From assembly GCA_034429275.1 (NCBI GenBank), contig DAOUFU010000053.1, positions 1 to 64,000 on the forward strand: 64,000 bases of DNA. Reading direction: 5' to 3'. The DNA comes from DAOUFU01 sp034429275 (lineage in GTDB: Bacteria; Chloroflexota; Anaerolineae; Aggregatilineales; Aggregatilineaceae). Both the position numbers and the translations under genes were made by a program. Numbering within the stretch: the stretch's first letter is position 1; every line of letters starts with the position of its first letter. The notes under the pieces were generated by a model that saw only the letters and a program-made list of their open reading frames with translations, ran no database searches and was not told where the DNA came from. Of the stretch, positions 15,876 through 24,127 are shown in pieces.

Positions 15876-16836
15876 GCGGTGGCAACTGGATCGCAGTCCC
15901 TACAGTCGGGCGATGAGTCACCAGATGGTGTGGCTAAGTGGCTTGCTGCCGTATGGACAAGCCGAACAGGTTTTTGAACAGATTGGACAGGTCCGGGTGC
16001 CCGATGCAACCCTGTGGCGTCACGTCGAAAACCATGGGAAACGTCTCCAGGCGTATGTGGACAGTCAACAGACCCAGGCCAGGCCGGAACGGGTGATGCT
16101 GGCCGACGCGCGTCAGGACCATGACCAACCGCAAGGCGTCAGTCTGGATGGGGGCATGGTCAACATTCGAGGGGAAGGCTGGAAGGAATTTAAGGCAGAC
16201 GTAGTGTACGATATTGGGCAGCACCTCGGACGAGACCCGCAGACAGGTGAACCCGTTGACTTGCCGTGCGCCCAGGCACGCCACTATACCGCCGTATTGG
16301 GCGATGTCACTCAGTTTGCTCCCGCCTTGTGGGCTATCGCGGTCGCCCATGACCTCCCGCGGGCGGCCCGATCTAGTGTGACCGCGGATGGGGCGGAATG
16401 GATTTGGAACTTGGTCGCCGACCTGTTCCCGGATAGCACCCAAATTGTGGATTGGTATCATGCGACCCAGCATCTCGCCCAAGCCGCCCATGCCCTTTTT
16501 CCAACCGATGAGGCGCAGGCACACACCTGGTATCATCACATGCAAACGCCACTCTTTCAAGGCGAAATCTGGAAAATCACGCGGCCTCTTATGCATGCCG
16601 GTTTAGCTGACCATGCCCGCTATTTTGAACACCATCAGCGCCGGATGCGCTATCACGAATTCCGTGAAGAGGGCTGGTTGATTGGTTCTGGCCCAGTTGA
16701 AAGTGAGGTCAAACAATACAAAGCACGCTTGACCGGACCTGGAATGCGCTGGGCTCGCTCAAACGCTGAACGCATGTTAGTGATCCGTTCCGCTATTTTG
16801 AGTCACCAGTTTGACTCCCTGTGGGCGGCAGCTTGA
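15868..16836 (+). CDS. ISKra4-type transposase, catalytic frame (orfB, +1 relative to orfA)
   Basis: Catalytic part of the transposase. Visible are VSLDGGMVNI (likely first Asp), a further Asp region TQIVDWYHATQHL, and the C-terminal Glu motif IGSGPVESEVKQYKARLTG followed by MRWARSNAE. The reading frame is open upstream of 15868, but that part only makes a non-homologous peptide because orfA carries the real N-terminus in the other frame. If translated alone it could start at the ATG at 15913, lacking the zinc ribbon. Confidence 0.85.
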   Translation, partial: QDRRWQLDRSPYSRAMSHQMVWLSGLLPYGQAEQVFEQIGQVRVPDATLWRHVENHGKRLQAYVDSQQTQARPERVMLADARQDHDQPQGVSLDGGMVNIRGEGWKEFKADVVYDIGQHLGRDPQTGEPVDLPCAQARHYTAVLGDVTQFAPALWAIAVAHDLPRAARSSVTADGAEWIWNLVADLFPDSTQIVDWYHATQHLAQAAHALFPTDEAQAHTWYHHMQTPLFQGEIWKITRPLMHAGLADHARYFEHHQRRMRYHEFREEGWLIGSGPVESEVKQYKARLTGPGMRWARSNAERMLVIRSAILSHQFDSLWAAA

Positions 16837-16841
16837 AACTC

Positions 16842-16863
16842 GCCCCCATCGTGAGATGCACCC
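16842..16863 (+). repeat. IS right inverted repeat (IRR)
   Basis: Its reverse complement begins GGGTGCATCTCACGATGGGG and matches the left end at 19 of 22 positions. It starts five bases after the transposase stop. Confidence 0.88.
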
Positions 16864-16891
16864 GCCGGGCTGAATTGACTTGCAGCCCGGC
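16864..16891 (+). repeat. Right target duplication plus partner arm of a hairpin
   Basis: GCCGGGCTG (16864-16872) is the right copy of the target duplication. It is the exact reverse complement of CAGCCCGGC (16883-16891), with a 10-base loop. Before the IS arrived, this hairpin stood 21 bp after the lipoprotein stop as its 3' structure. Confidence 0.85.
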
Positions 16892-16985
16892 CTCGTGTAC
16901 GCTACACGCAAGAAGTGATGTCAGTGTCCGCCGGTGCCTTCACCAAATGCCAGCTTGTTCCAGACAGCCCCAGGAGACATTTCCC

Positions 16986-17780
16986 ATGACCGATGCTGAA
17001 CTCGCCATCCTCAGCATTGTTGCCGAAGAAGGCCCTATCGCTGGCTACGCCATTCAGACCGTAGTCGAGCGTCGCGGGCTGCGTGCCTGGACTCACATCG
17101 GGATTTCGTCAATGTACTACGTGCTGGAAAAGCTCGAACGGCAGGAATTGATCGCCAGCCGGGAATCTGATCGTACGGAAGGCCCCTCGCGCCGTCACTA
17201 CCAAATCACCCCCGCCGGGATAGGCGTGCTCCAGACGGCAGTCGCCGACTTGCTCAGCACACCGCATGAGTCCGTCAATGGCTTCGAACTGGGCCTGGCA
17301 AATCTCAATGTGCTGCGGGCGAGCCAGGTCCGCTCTGCCTTGCTAAACTATCGGCTGGCGCTGACCTCGCGCATCAACCAGGCTCGCCGCCGCGAACAAG
17401 AAGTGCGCGATTCGCACGCCCCGTTTCATGTAGGCGCGATATTCAGCCACCAGATCGCCCTGCTCGAAGCGGAACTCGCCTGGATTGAATGGTTTATCGC
17501 CCGATGGGAAGAGGTGGCAGTTCCCGATGACTCGTTGGCCGAACTGCCCGGTTTCACTGAGATCCCCCGCATGAAGCAGGTGATCCTGCCTCATGATCCC
17601 GACTCTCCCCACCGCGCGCAGACTCGCCCTCTCAAGGAAGGTACGCTTCCAATCGAGCCGCGCGATTCCAGCGCCAGTTCGATGGCCGACACTGCGCTTA
17701 ACACCCCCCCTCCGCCCGCTGCCCCCCCACCCGAATCGCCTTCCGAACCCGATCACCCGCCAGTTCCACCTGCCCGGTGA
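16986..17780 (+). CDS. PadR family transcriptional regulator
   Basis: DNA-binding regulator of 264 residues. The N-terminal winged helix matches PadR: MTDAELAILSIVAEEGPIAGYAI, then SSMYYVLEKLERQELI and RRHYQITPAG. A helical dimerisation region follows (to about residue 190), then a Pro-rich, probably disordered tail of about 60 residues. PadR proteins usually repress nearby genes upon ligand absence; the target here may be the receiver gene downstream or a distant gene. The ATG at 16986 has AGGAG nine bases ahead. The frame is open upstream into the IS end but has no start signal there. Confidence 0.88.
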   Translation: MTDAELAILSIVAEEGPIAGYAIQTVVERRGLRAWTHIGISSMYYVLEKLERQELIASRESDRTEGPSRRHYQITPAGIGVLQTAVADLLSTPHESVNGFELGLANLNVLRASQVRSALLNYRLALTSRINQARRREQEVRDSHAPFHVGAIFSHQIALLEAELAWIEWFIARWEEVAVPDDSLAELPGFTEIPRMKQVILPHDPDSPHRAQTRPLKEGTLPIEPRDSSASSMADTALNTPPPPAAPPPESPSEPDHPPVPPAR

Positions 17781-17822
17781 AACGCCGTTTTCCGCGCGAT
17801 TAAAATACAGATAAAATTAACA

Positions 17823-17847
17823 TATCACAAAGATTCCATATGTGATA
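17823..17847. promoter_or_regulatory. Inverted repeat in an AT-rich leader
   Basis: TATCACA (17823-17829) and TGTGATA (17841-17847) form a 7-bp inverted repeat with an 11-bp centre, in an unusually AT-rich stretch 53 bp before the receiver gene. It is a candidate operator, with no factor assigned. Confidence 0.35.
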
Positions 17848-17899
17848 AACTTATAGGGGATCAGTTTCTCCACTTTTTCCACTTTTAGGGAAACGACTT

Positions 17900-18280
17900 A
17901 TGCCTATCAGGGCACTTTATATTGAAGATAACCTGGACAGCAGGGTATTAGTGCGTCGTGTTTTGCGTGCTGCGGGTTTTGAATTGCACGAGGCCACTAC
18001 CGCCGCCGAAGGAATCGCTATGGCGCAGCAGGTGGTGCCCGATGTCATTCTGATCGACATCAACATGCCCGAAGTGGACGGGCTGAGCGCCACGCGAGCC
18101 TTGCGCGAGATTCCCTCGCTGCACAATGTAGCTATCGTCGCGGTAACCGCCAATGTCATGCACGATGTGCTCCAGCGTGCACTCAAGAGCGGATGTGATG
18201 GTTATATCGAGAAACCGATCAAGATAGACGACTTTCCCGACCAGGTGATGAGTTTTATTGCGCGGCGGCGCAGCTCATAA
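17900..18280 (+). CDS. Single-domain response regulator (CheY-like receiver)
   Basis: Receiver domain only, 126 residues. The acidic pair is in YIEDN, the phosphoacceptor Asp in LIDINMPEVDG (about residue 52), Thr in AVTAN and Lys in IEKPI. It has no output domain, so it should act as a phosphorelay intermediate or bind a partner. It opens a run with two large histidine kinases on the same strand. Its N-terminus (YIEDNLDSRVLVRRVLRAAG) is very similar to the receiver at the front of the kinase at 21784, suggesting a duplication. Confidence 0.93.
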   Translation: MPIRALYIEDNLDSRVLVRRVLRAAGFELHEATTAAEGIAMAQQVVPDVILIDINMPEVDGLSATRALREIPSLHNVAIVAVTANVMHDVLQRALKSGCDGYIEKPIKIDDFPDQVMSFIARRRSS

Positions 18281-18365
18281 CTAGTGCCTCCGCATTTCAC
18301 CTGCTCACACTCCAGCCATTTCGGCAGCAGGAAAACCCCGCTGCCACCGAGGAGCTGATGCAACA

Positions 18366-21300
18366 ATGAACCGGCTCAGCCGCCGCCTTTTCTCAGCTGT
18401 TTTCCCTCGCCACAGCCTAATCGCCTCCCTTTGTGATCCGGCATTGACCTGGTTGATCGCTGTTGCGTTCATCACGATGGGCATACATGGCGGTATAGTG
18501 GTGCTGACAATGTCTGGTGAGCATGTGCTGCCTGTGAACAGACTGCTGATCGCAGGCACCTGGATGGTCACTTTCCTGGCGTTATTGCTGGTGTGGAGGC
18601 GGCTGCGATCCGCTTCACCGGGTGCGCAGCCAGAAGATGAGCAGGAGACCGCGCTTGAGCAGCTTCGGACCATTGTGAACGTGCTGCCGACCGGCATATT
18701 GGTGCTTGACCGTGATGTACGGGTTGTGCTGGCTAACGACGCCCTGCGCGCAATGCTGGGCAGCAATTTTGTGGAAGGCACCCTGCGCCCCGAACCTTAC
18801 CCGATGATTCACAGCCAGACCGGTGTCGAGTTTCTCCCCCACGAGCGCCCGCTCACCCAGGCTATACTCACCGGCAAGCCGGTCACCCAGGATGATATCA
18901 TTATCCAGCACCCCACTTTGGGCGATATCTATGTCCTGGTTCAGGCCGTGCCGATTTTCGACGCTCAGGGCAAAGTCGTGCGGGTGGCCGCGACACTCCA
19001 GGACATCACCGAACTGCACGAACTGGAGCGCGCCCTGCAGGACAGTCTGGGTGAAACGACGCTGCTGTATGAAGCGAGTCACTCGATCTCGCGAACATCC
19101 ACCGTTCAGGCGTTGATCGAAACAGCGCTGTGGCAGATGAATGCGCTCTCCCCCGACTGCGCGTTGATCTTTCTCAAGGAAGATTCCGGCGAGATCGCGC
19201 TGGCAGGCGGCACTCCGACCCCTTCTGAACAGGCGGTCACACCTCACGAATGGCGGCCCTGTCTCCAGGAAGAGGCCTGGCTGTTCTACCGCACCAACGC
19301 CGATGGATCGCTGGCACGTTTGATGGATAGTCATGAGCTGGCGTCGATTGTCAGCTTCCCAATGAGTGTACGTGGCATCACAAAGGGGTGGCTCGTCGTC
19401 GCCTTTCGCACACACACGAACCTCCCTGCCGAGCAGTACCGCTTCATGCGCACCCTGGCCGATCAGGCTGCAATCACCCTTGAAAACCAGCGCTTGCTGC
19501 TGAGCACCGAGCGAGCGCTCCAGCACACCGCCATGCTCTACCGTGCCAGCCGGTCGATTGCCGATACACAAGACCCGGCGGAAATGCTGATGGTCTTCGC
19601 ACGGCTTACGCCCGCCAGCCAGACCCGGTTCGCCGCACTTTACTTGCTGCACGCCGATCAAACAAGCGCAGCCTCACCCATGGTTCGGCTGGCCGCCACC
19701 TGGGGGCAGATCGCCTCATCCCACGAAACGACCACTCACTATTCTGCTGCGCAGTTTCCTTTCTGGGAGGAAATGCAGGCAGGTGAGCTGTTCCATGTGG
19801 AAAACATCGATACCGACTTGAGACTCTCCGGGCAGGCCCGCGCCGCACTGACCGAACTTGGTGCTCATGCTGCCACCTTTGTGCCACTCATCGCCGCCGA
19901 ACGAACGGTTGGAATGATCGTTATCGGACTCGCTCTGGCGGCACCACCCGGCAAAAACGATCTCCAGGTCTACCAATCCCTGGCAGACCAGGCGGCTATC
20001 TCGCTTGAAAACGCCCGTTTGTTTGGCCTTTATCAGCAGCGAGCCGCCGAGATGGCATTCCTGTTTCAGGTCACCACCGCGGCCACCATGTCGCCCAACC
20101 TCGACGAAGCCCTTAAGCAGGCCGTGGCTACCCTGCGTGAAATGATGGGGGTGACCAATGCGGGCATCTATCTACCGGACGATTCGGGGGGATACCTGGT
20201 TCGCGACGATGGCCCGGATTCTGCGCCTCCCGCCGTCGAATCGTCGGGCAATCTCGATCGCAGCCTGATCGGGTGGGTAGCACGGCATGGGCAGGCGGTG
20301 ATGATCAACGACCTGGCCGACGATCCTCGCGACCTGCCGGGCAGCAGTACAGCCAGGTCAGCTATCGCCGTGCCGATGCGCACCGCAGGCGATCTGATCG
20401 GGATTCTCGTCGTCGAAAGTGATCGAACCAACGCCTTCACCGAAGATCATGTTCGTCTGCTCCAAACCTTGAGCGGCACGCTGGCTGCCATCTTGCAGAA
20501 TACGCGCCTGCTGCGCGAAATGCAGCAGGCCAACGAACGCCTGCTCGAAGTGGGCCGTCTCAAAACCAATTTCCTGGCGGCCATGAGTCACGAGCTGCGA
20601 ACACCGCTCAATTCCATCATCGGTTTCTCACGTGTGATTCTGAAAGGTATCGATGGTCCGCTCACCGAAGCCCAGGAGCAAGACCTGACCGCGATCTTTG
20701 ACAGCGGCAAACACCTGCTCGGCCTGGTGAACGATATCCTCGATCAGGCGAAAATCGAAGCGGGCAAAATGGATATATCATTCGCCTATTTCAAGATGAG
20801 CGACATCGTCAAAGGGGTGATGTCTACTGCAGTGGGTCTCACCCGCGACAAGCCGATCCACCTCATCACCGAAATCGCCGATGATTTACCGCTCGCCTAT
20901 GGAGATGAGTTCCGCACCCGCCAGGTGCTGCTCAACCTGATCTCTAATGCCGCCAAATTCACCAATGAGGGCCAGATCACCGTTTCCGCCTATCCGGTGA
21001 CCGAAAATGAGCGAGTGTACATCCGGGTCGATGTCGCCGATACAGGCATCGGCATCGCGGAAAAAGATATGCCGCTGCTGTTCGAAGCGTTCCAGCAGAT
21101 CGACAATTCCCTGACTCGCTCGGTAGAAGGAACCGGCATGGGACTCCCGCTCGCCAAATCCTTGATCGAACTCCAGCACGGACGTATCGAGGTCCAAAGT
21201 CAGCTTGGCGTTGGGTCCACCTTCAGCATCCTGGTGCCCACCCAACCTCCCGCCGAAAAGACGCCTGACACTGAAACAAACACCGCATCTTCCGATGCCA

Positions 21301-21740
21301 CCCTGGATAGTCCAGCAGCTTCAGACAGCCCGACCGCTCATATCACCCCCGATACACCGCCGTCTGAAGGGGATTCCCCACCACGCGTTGTGCTCGGCGT
21401 CGATGATGACGAGGAGTCAATCACGCAGTATCAGAGTTTCCTGCTGGGCACCGGTTACGAAATCATCGGCATCAACCGCCCTGCTGAGATCCGGCAGTTG
21501 ATCGAAACTTACCACCCGGTCGCGCTTTTGATTGATGTCAACATGTCGGAACGCGGCGGCTGGCGGATACTGGATGACCTGAAACATGATCCGTTTGATG
21601 CCAGGCTGCCGGTCCTTCTGTGTGGCACCCAGCCCGACATCCTGAACAGCGCGGCGCAGGGTACAGCCGCACTGCTGGTCAAACCGATCACCCAGGAGCA
21701 GTTGCTCGCTGCCATTCAACAAACGGCCACCGCGGGCTGA
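18366..21740 (+). CDS. Hybrid histidine kinase: 2 TM, PAS, three GAF, HisKA/HATPase, receiver
   Basis: Membrane-bound sensor of 1124 residues. Two hydrophobic segments (about 27-50 and 60-78) are followed by a PAS domain (about 95-205) and three GAF domains (about 225-375, 395-555 and 570-715). The kinase core has the phosphoacceptor His742 in MSHELRTPLNSII, an N-box NLISNAAKFT and G-boxes DTGIGIAEKD and GTGMGLPL. The C-terminal receiver has acceptor Asp1057 (LLIDVNM) and the conserved Lys in LLVKPI. Such proteins usually start a phosphorelay; the adjacent single receiver and the receiver-kinase downstream are likely partners. Confidence 0.93.
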   Translation: MNRLSRRLFSAVFPRHSLIASLCDPALTWLIAVAFITMGIHGGIVVLTMSGEHVLPVNRLLIAGTWMVTFLALLLVWRRLRSASPGAQPEDEQETALEQLRTIVNVLPTGILVLDRDVRVVLANDALRAMLGSNFVEGTLRPEPYPMIHSQTGVEFLPHERPLTQAILTGKPVTQDDIIIQHPTLGDIYVLVQAVPIFDAQGKVVRVAATLQDITELHELERALQDSLGETTLLYEASHSISRTSTVQALIETALWQMNALSPDCALIFLKEDSGEIALAGGTPTPSEQAVTPHEWRPCLQEEAWLFYRTNADGSLARLMDSHELASIVSFPMSVRGITKGWLVVAFRTHTNLPAEQYRFMRTLADQAAITLENQRLLLSTERALQHTAMLYRASRSIADTQDPAEMLMVFARLTPASQTRFAALYLLHADQTSAASPMVRLAATWGQIASSHETTTHYSAAQFPFWEEMQAGELFHVENIDTDLRLSGQARAALTELGAHAATFVPLIAAERTVGMIVIGLALAAPPGKNDLQVYQSLADQAAISLENARLFGLYQQRAAEMAFLFQVTTAATMSPNLDEALKQAVATLREMMGVTNAGIYLPDDSGGYLVRDDGPDSAPPAVESSGNLDRSLIGWVARHGQAVMINDLADDPRDLPGSSTARSAIAVPMRTAGDLIGILVVESDRTNAFTEDHVRLLQTLSGTLAAILQNTRLLREMQQANERLLEVGRLKTNFLAAMSHELRTPLNSIIGFSRVILKGIDGPLTEAQEQDLTAIFDSGKHLLGLVNDILDQAKIEAGKMDISFAYFKMSDIVKGVMSTAVGLTRDKPIHLITEIADDLPLAYGDEFRTRQVLLNLISNAAKFTNEGQITVSAYPVTENERVYIRVDVADTGIGIAEKDMPLLFEAFQQIDNSLTRSVEGTGMGLPLAKSLIELQHGRIEVQSQLGVGSTFSILVPTQPPAEKTPDTETNTASSDATLDSPAASDSPTAHITPDTPPSEGDSPPRVVLGVDDDEESITQYQSFLLGTGYEIIGINRPAEIRQLIETYHPVALLIDVNMSERGGWRILDDLKHDPFDARLPVLLCGTQPDILNSAAQGTAALLVKPITQEQLLAAIQQTATAG

Positions 21741-21783
21741 AAAAACGATAGGCCTTTTGCTGAGCCAGGCATAGAAAGACGTG

Positions 21784-23040
21784 ATGATGGACCCTAAAGC
21801 CACAATCCTCTACATCGAAGACGACGACAACAGCCGCAACCTCATCCGGCGCGTGTTGACTCACGTCGGGTACAATGTGCTGGTGGCCAGCCGGGGACTA
21901 GAGGGGTTGGACCTGGCTTACCACTACCTGCCCGACCTGATCCTGACCGACATCAATCTCCCCGACCTCAGCGGGCGCGAGATTGCTGTTCGCCTGCGCT
22001 CCCATCCTGCATTGGCCACGGTACCCATCGTTGCACTTACCGCGCAAAGTCACCGCTTCGAACGAGACAAAACCTATGTGGCGGGCGTGAACGGATATTT
22101 GACCAAGCCGGTAGACATTACCAACCTGCCCCAGAAAATCGCTGCATACCTCACCGGTCAGCAAGACGAAGTCGATGTCTCGCAGCTCCATGCTGCCCAA
22201 CTCGCCTATAACCGGGAAGTCGTTGAGCGTCTCGAAAACCATGTGCGCAAACTTGAGATCAGCTACCGCGAATTGCGCCGCATCGACCGCATCAAGGACG
22301 ATTTCATCCAGCTGACGGCCCATGAACTGCGTACCCCGCTCACAACGGTCTATGGATACAGCCGCCTGGTACAGACTCTGGCCCCAATCCAGCAGCTTAT
22401 GGCCCAAAACCCCGAAGTCGAGGCGACCATCACAGGCTTGACCAACGCCATTGACCGCCTCCACACCGTGATCGGCGAGGTGATCACCGTCTCGCGGCTG
22501 GCTTCGGGCCGGGTGGATCTCAAACCTGCCCCTGTATCGGGAACGTCCATCTTGCAGGCTGTGATCGACGAGTACCGCAGCGCAATCGAACAGCGTCGCA
22601 TCACACTCACTTTTGACCCCTCAGGATGGCCGGGAAAATTGTTTGCCGACCCTGCTTTGCTGGAGCTTGCCTTTAGCAACATTGTCGGCAACGCCATCAA
22701 ATACACGCCCGACGGGGGACGAATCACCATTTGGACCGAGCGCAACGGCTCGATGCTCAGACTCAATGTGAAGGACACCGGCATCGGCATCGCGCCCGAA
22801 AACCGTGAGCGAATTTTCGAGACCTTTTACACGGCAGGCGATACGCAGCTTCATTCCACCAGCAAAACCGCGTTTCGCGGTGGCGGGTTGGGTCTTGGCC
22901 TGGCGATATGCAGGGGAATTGTCGAAGCTCATGGGGGCAACATCTGGGTGGAGAGCGAAGGCTACGACGAACTCACCATGCCTGGCAGCACATTCGTGAT
23001 CGAACTCCCAGACCAGCCTTTTCAGCCAATGGGGCAGTAG
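21784..23040 (+). CDS. Receiver-histidine kinase (response regulator fused to HisKA/HATPase)
   Basis: A 418-residue cytosolic protein with receiver first (acceptor Asp56 in LTDINL), then HisKA with His180 in TAHELRTPLTTVYGY, and an HATPase domain with DTGIGIAPEN. Between the F box and the last G box there is an extra segment, LHSTSKTAFRGGGLGLGL, ending in GGG. The kinase at 53208 has the same insertion. The gene follows the hybrid kinase after 43 bp, so it is probably in the same operon. The ATG at 21784 (or 21787) is preferred to the GTG at 21781. Confidence 0.9.
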   Translation: MMDPKATILYIEDDDNSRNLIRRVLTHVGYNVLVASRGLEGLDLAYHYLPDLILTDINLPDLSGREIAVRLRSHPALATVPIVALTAQSHRFERDKTYVAGVNGYLTKPVDITNLPQKIAAYLTGQQDEVDVSQLHAAQLAYNREVVERLENHVRKLEISYRELRRIDRIKDDFIQLTAHELRTPLTTVYGYSRLVQTLAPIQQLMAQNPEVEATITGLTNAIDRLHTVIGEVITVSRLASGRVDLKPAPVSGTSILQAVIDEYRSAIEQRRITLTFDPSGWPGKLFADPALLELAFSNIVGNAIKYTPDGGRITIWTERNGSMLRLNVKDTGIGIAPENRERIFETFYTAGDTQLHSTSKTAFRGGGLGLGLAICRGIVEAHGGNIWVESEGYDELTMPGSTFVIELPDQPFQPMGQ

Positions 23041-23043
23041 CCG

Positions 23044-23913
23044 CTATTCACGTGGTTTGAGAAAAGCGATCAGGCGGTTGACTGGCCGCTCCAACGACCT
23101 GCTCCGCCCTGGCTGCTCATCTTCTGGGGATGCTTGCCCTTCAGGCGAGGGCTGTTCGGCTGCCGTTTCTGATTCCTGCGCCGAATCAGGAAAAAGCCCG
23201 GCAAGCGGGTCATGCTCATTGTTCACCAACGAACCGTTGGCCCGTTGGTGAAGCGCAGCCAATGCTTCTTCCGTGCCAATCCGCCGAAGTGCAGCCATCG
23301 CAGTGCGACGCACCTCCGGGTGCGGATCGTCAAGGAGCGCCGCAAGCGACGCCACCGCCCATGATGCGCGCATTTGCCCCAAGACGGCTACTGCATCGCA
23401 CCGGACCTGCCATTCCTCTCGCCGTAGCGCACCCAACAAAGTCGCTGCTGATGGGGCACACTTGAGCGCGAGCAGGGCTTCAGCCGCTGCCAGCCGCACC
23501 GCTGCAGACGCCTGCGAATCATGAAACAAAACGATCAACGGTTCGACGGCACGTCGATCACCCAGTTCGCCAAGAGCGCGAGCTGCGATAATGGCCTGCT
23601 CGGCATTTCGGCTGTGCAAGACCTGGAGCAGCGCCTGCACATCATACGACTGCGCGACCGTCATCGAGTCCACTTCCACGCCGATCGTGCCCAGAGCCTG
23701 TATCGCTACTTGCAGGCTGACCCGCACCTGAATATCGGACTCGCGGGCAAGTGCCGCCTTCAGTGCCGGGACAGCTTGCACCGCTTCCAGCGTACGTAGA
23801 GCCATCGCTGCCCGCCGACGGATTTCTGCATCCGGATGAGCCAGCAACCCGATCAGGTGTTCGATGTCGGGTTGAGACTGGTATTGCCGGAGATTTGGAC
23901 GCGGCTCGATCAC
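23044..23913 (-). CDS. HEAT-repeat protein (PBS-lyase-like repeats)
   Basis: A 289-residue repeat protein made of about seven HEAT units, for example HPDAEIRRRAAMALRTLEAV, RRAVEPLIVLFHDSQASAAV and HPEVRRTAMAALRRIGTEEA. These form a curved helical scaffold for protein contacts. The last 60 residues are low-complexity, with Glu/Ser/Pro. Such proteins can be adaptors, or phycobilin lyase relatives in pigmented bacteria; nothing here points to pigments. It starts at a GTG at 23913. It converges on the kinase gene, with only 3 bp between stops. Confidence 0.85.
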   Translation of the reverse strand: MIEPRPNLRQYQSQPDIEHLIGLLAHPDAEIRRRAAMALRTLEAVQAVPALKAALARESDIQVRVSLQVAIQALGTIGVEVDSMTVAQSYDVQALLQVLHSRNAEQAIIAARALGELGDRRAVEPLIVLFHDSQASAAVRLAAAEALLALKCAPSAATLLGALRREEWQVRCDAVAVLGQMRASWAVASLAALLDDPHPEVRRTAMAALRRIGTEEALAALHQRANGSLVNNEHDPLAGLFPDSAQESETAAEQPSPEGQASPEDEQPGRSRSLERPVNRLIAFLKPRE

Positions 23914-23997
23914 AGCCTTTTCTCTCGTTAGGTCAGCTACGACAGGTTGTCATTATGGCACAATTCGAAACAAAGCGAAAAACCGGCCACGTACAGA

Positions 23998-24028
23998 TTG
24001 CGCCACTACCCTGCCGAACGCGTATAAT
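23998..24028 (+). promoter_or_regulatory. Promoter candidate for the DUF2207 operon
   Basis: A perfect TATAAT (24023-24028) with a weak TTGCGC (23998-24003) at 19 bp. It lies 100 bp ahead of the start codon. Confidence 0.45.
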
Positions 24029-24127
24029 ATGCAACGCAGGTCAATATCGCGTCATGCTTTCAGCGGTTGCTGACAGGTTGCACACAATCGCCTGACGACT
24101 TTGTCGCATAAAAACTCAGGGAATGAC

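Larger units (their letters stand above)
15467..16863 (+). mobile_element. Complete insertion sequence, ISKra4-like, 1397 bp
   Basis: Bounded by imperfect inverted repeats of 22 bp (19 matches): GGGTGTATCTCAAGTTGGGGGC at the left end, against the reverse complement of 16842-16863 at the right. Both ends are flanked by the same 9-bp direct repeat GCCGGGCTG, showing a simple transposition event that has not decayed. It carries a transposase in two frames, joined at a T6C5 run. Protein features match the ISKra4 family: an N-terminal zinc ribbon, DDE residues and the closing GPVESEVKQYKARLTGPGMRW-type motif. The family is known to make 8-9 bp duplications. Confidence 0.93.

Noticed and set aside
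17823..17847. CRP-type binding site
   Set aside because: The arms are TCACA...TGTGA, the reverse of the CRP order TGTGA...TCACA, so only a generic inverted repeat is reported.
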